DNA from: Rhodococcus jostii NBRC 16295
GTDB taxonomy: Bacteria > Actinomycetota > Actinomycetes > Mycobacteriales > Mycobacteriaceae
Direction: 5' to 3'
NCBI RefSeq assembly: GCF_001894825.1
Contig: NZ_BCWY01000073.1
Span: 1 to 47,825 of the forward strand
Length of the DNA stretch: 47,825 bases
A program made the translations under genes and the position numbers. This document shows positions 47,392 to 47,825 of the stretch, in pieces (position 1 is the first letter of the stretch; the number at the start of each line of letters is the position of its first letter). The notes beneath the pieces are model-generated. The model had not been told where the DNA came from. It did not search any database and was given only the letters and a program-made list of their open reading frames with translations.

Positions 47392-47825
47392 CTATACGGT
47401 GTTGACTCCGATGCGTCCGCCGTCGACGTCGAGGACGGTGCCGTGTACGAAGCGGGCGTCGTCGGAGGCGAGGTAGAGCACGGCGTGGGCGATGTCTTCG
47501 GCGGTGCAGGGCCGGCCTGCGGGTGTGGAGTGCATCAATGTGTCGGCGGGGGAGTCGGTGTCGGGTCCGGCGGGGCGGATGACGCCGGGGGAGACGGCGT
47601 TGACGCGGAGCCCCTTCGGGCCGAATTCCGCGGCCCAGGATCGGGTCAGGCTCTCGATCGCGGCCTTGGAGGAGGCGTAGATGGGCCGTGTGGGATTCCG
47701 AGGCGGGCCACCCATGAGCCGAGGTTGATTACGACGCCGCCACCGTTTTCGGTCATGTGTGGGGCCAGGGCCTGTACCAGGAAGATGGGTGTCTTGACGT
47801 TGACGGCGTAGATGCGGTCGACGAT
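47392..47825 (-). pseudogene. Short-chain dehydrogenase with frameshift (5' end beyond window)
   Basis: From the window edge one frame reads VNVKTPIFLVQALAPHM and GGGVVINLGSWVARLGIPHG. The next frame continues with IYASSKAAIESLTRSWAAEFGPKGLRVNAVSPGVIRPAG through DDARFVHGTVLDVDGGRIGV to the stop at 47392. Together they form the second half of an SDR with its Tyr-x3-Lys-type motif (YASSK). A one-base shift near 47688-47700 separates the two parts. It may be a real pseudogene or a sequencing error. Confidence 0.75.

Overview
The window is high-GC actinobacterial DNA, most likely from a Rhodococcus or a close mycolate-containing relative. Supporting signs are IdeR/DtxR-type iron boxes, a BlaI/M56 pair, a PaaI-type thioesterase and type II NADH dehydrogenase in an arrangement reminiscent of mycobacteria, Lsr2-type DNA-binding domains, and several actinobacterial insertion sequence families. 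No rRNA, tRNA or CRISPR array was found.

Layout. 1-3.1 kb: 3'-truncated DEAD-box helicase, M56 protease and BlaI repressor (all minus). 3.2-5.8 kb: MprF-like lysyl-phosphatidylglycerol synthase, divergent from blaI across a BlaI-type operator. 5.8-10.1 kb: siderophore ABC transporter (minus) divergent from an iron-regulated FhuF/IucC-like protein, with two IdeR boxes between them. 10.1-10.3 kb: a third IdeR box over a promoter that leads in about 140 nt to a very strong terminator, a candidate iron-controlled small RNA. It sits just before the thioesterase, as MrsI does in mycobacteria. 10.4-16.0 kb: thioesterase, ndh, a 57-aa membrane protein, an XRE regulator, a metallo-hydrolase, azlCD, and a divergent XRE-cupin regulator with two matching operators. 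16.0-17.7 and 24.9-26.6 kb: two DGPF (YCII)/ECF42 sigma factor modules, each preceded by the same TGTCGA-N17-CGT promoter pattern. Between them lie small secreted proteins, an AhpD-like protein, an archaeal-type prolyl-tRNA synthetase, a Mn/Zn-type ABC transporter and a GDSL hydrolase.

27.0-33.3 kb is a mobile-element pile-up: an IS607-type element with a broken serine recombinase and an intact, unusually long TnpB; a complete IS5-family element; an IS1380-family element; and an ISL3-family relic abutting a prepilin-peptidase-like gene. 34.7-42.1 kb is a catabolic cluster: NADPH-dependent reductase, NodB-like hydrolase, acyl-CoA ligase, AraC regulator, two SDR dehydrogenases and a MaoC hydratase, with an internally deleted thiolase. 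It looks like CoA-dependent degradation of an unidentified compound.

42.7-47.8 kb: a decayed type III polyketide synthase, a Cys-rich conserved protein, a HTH antitoxin/PIN toxin pair with a perfect palindromic operator, and a frameshifted SDR gene cut by the window edge. The most unusual gene of the window also lies here: a 420-aa protein made of four Lsr2 C-terminal DNA-binding domains joined by histone-H1-like Lys/Ala repeats. That protein and the iron small RNA are my two best candidates for poorly described biology.
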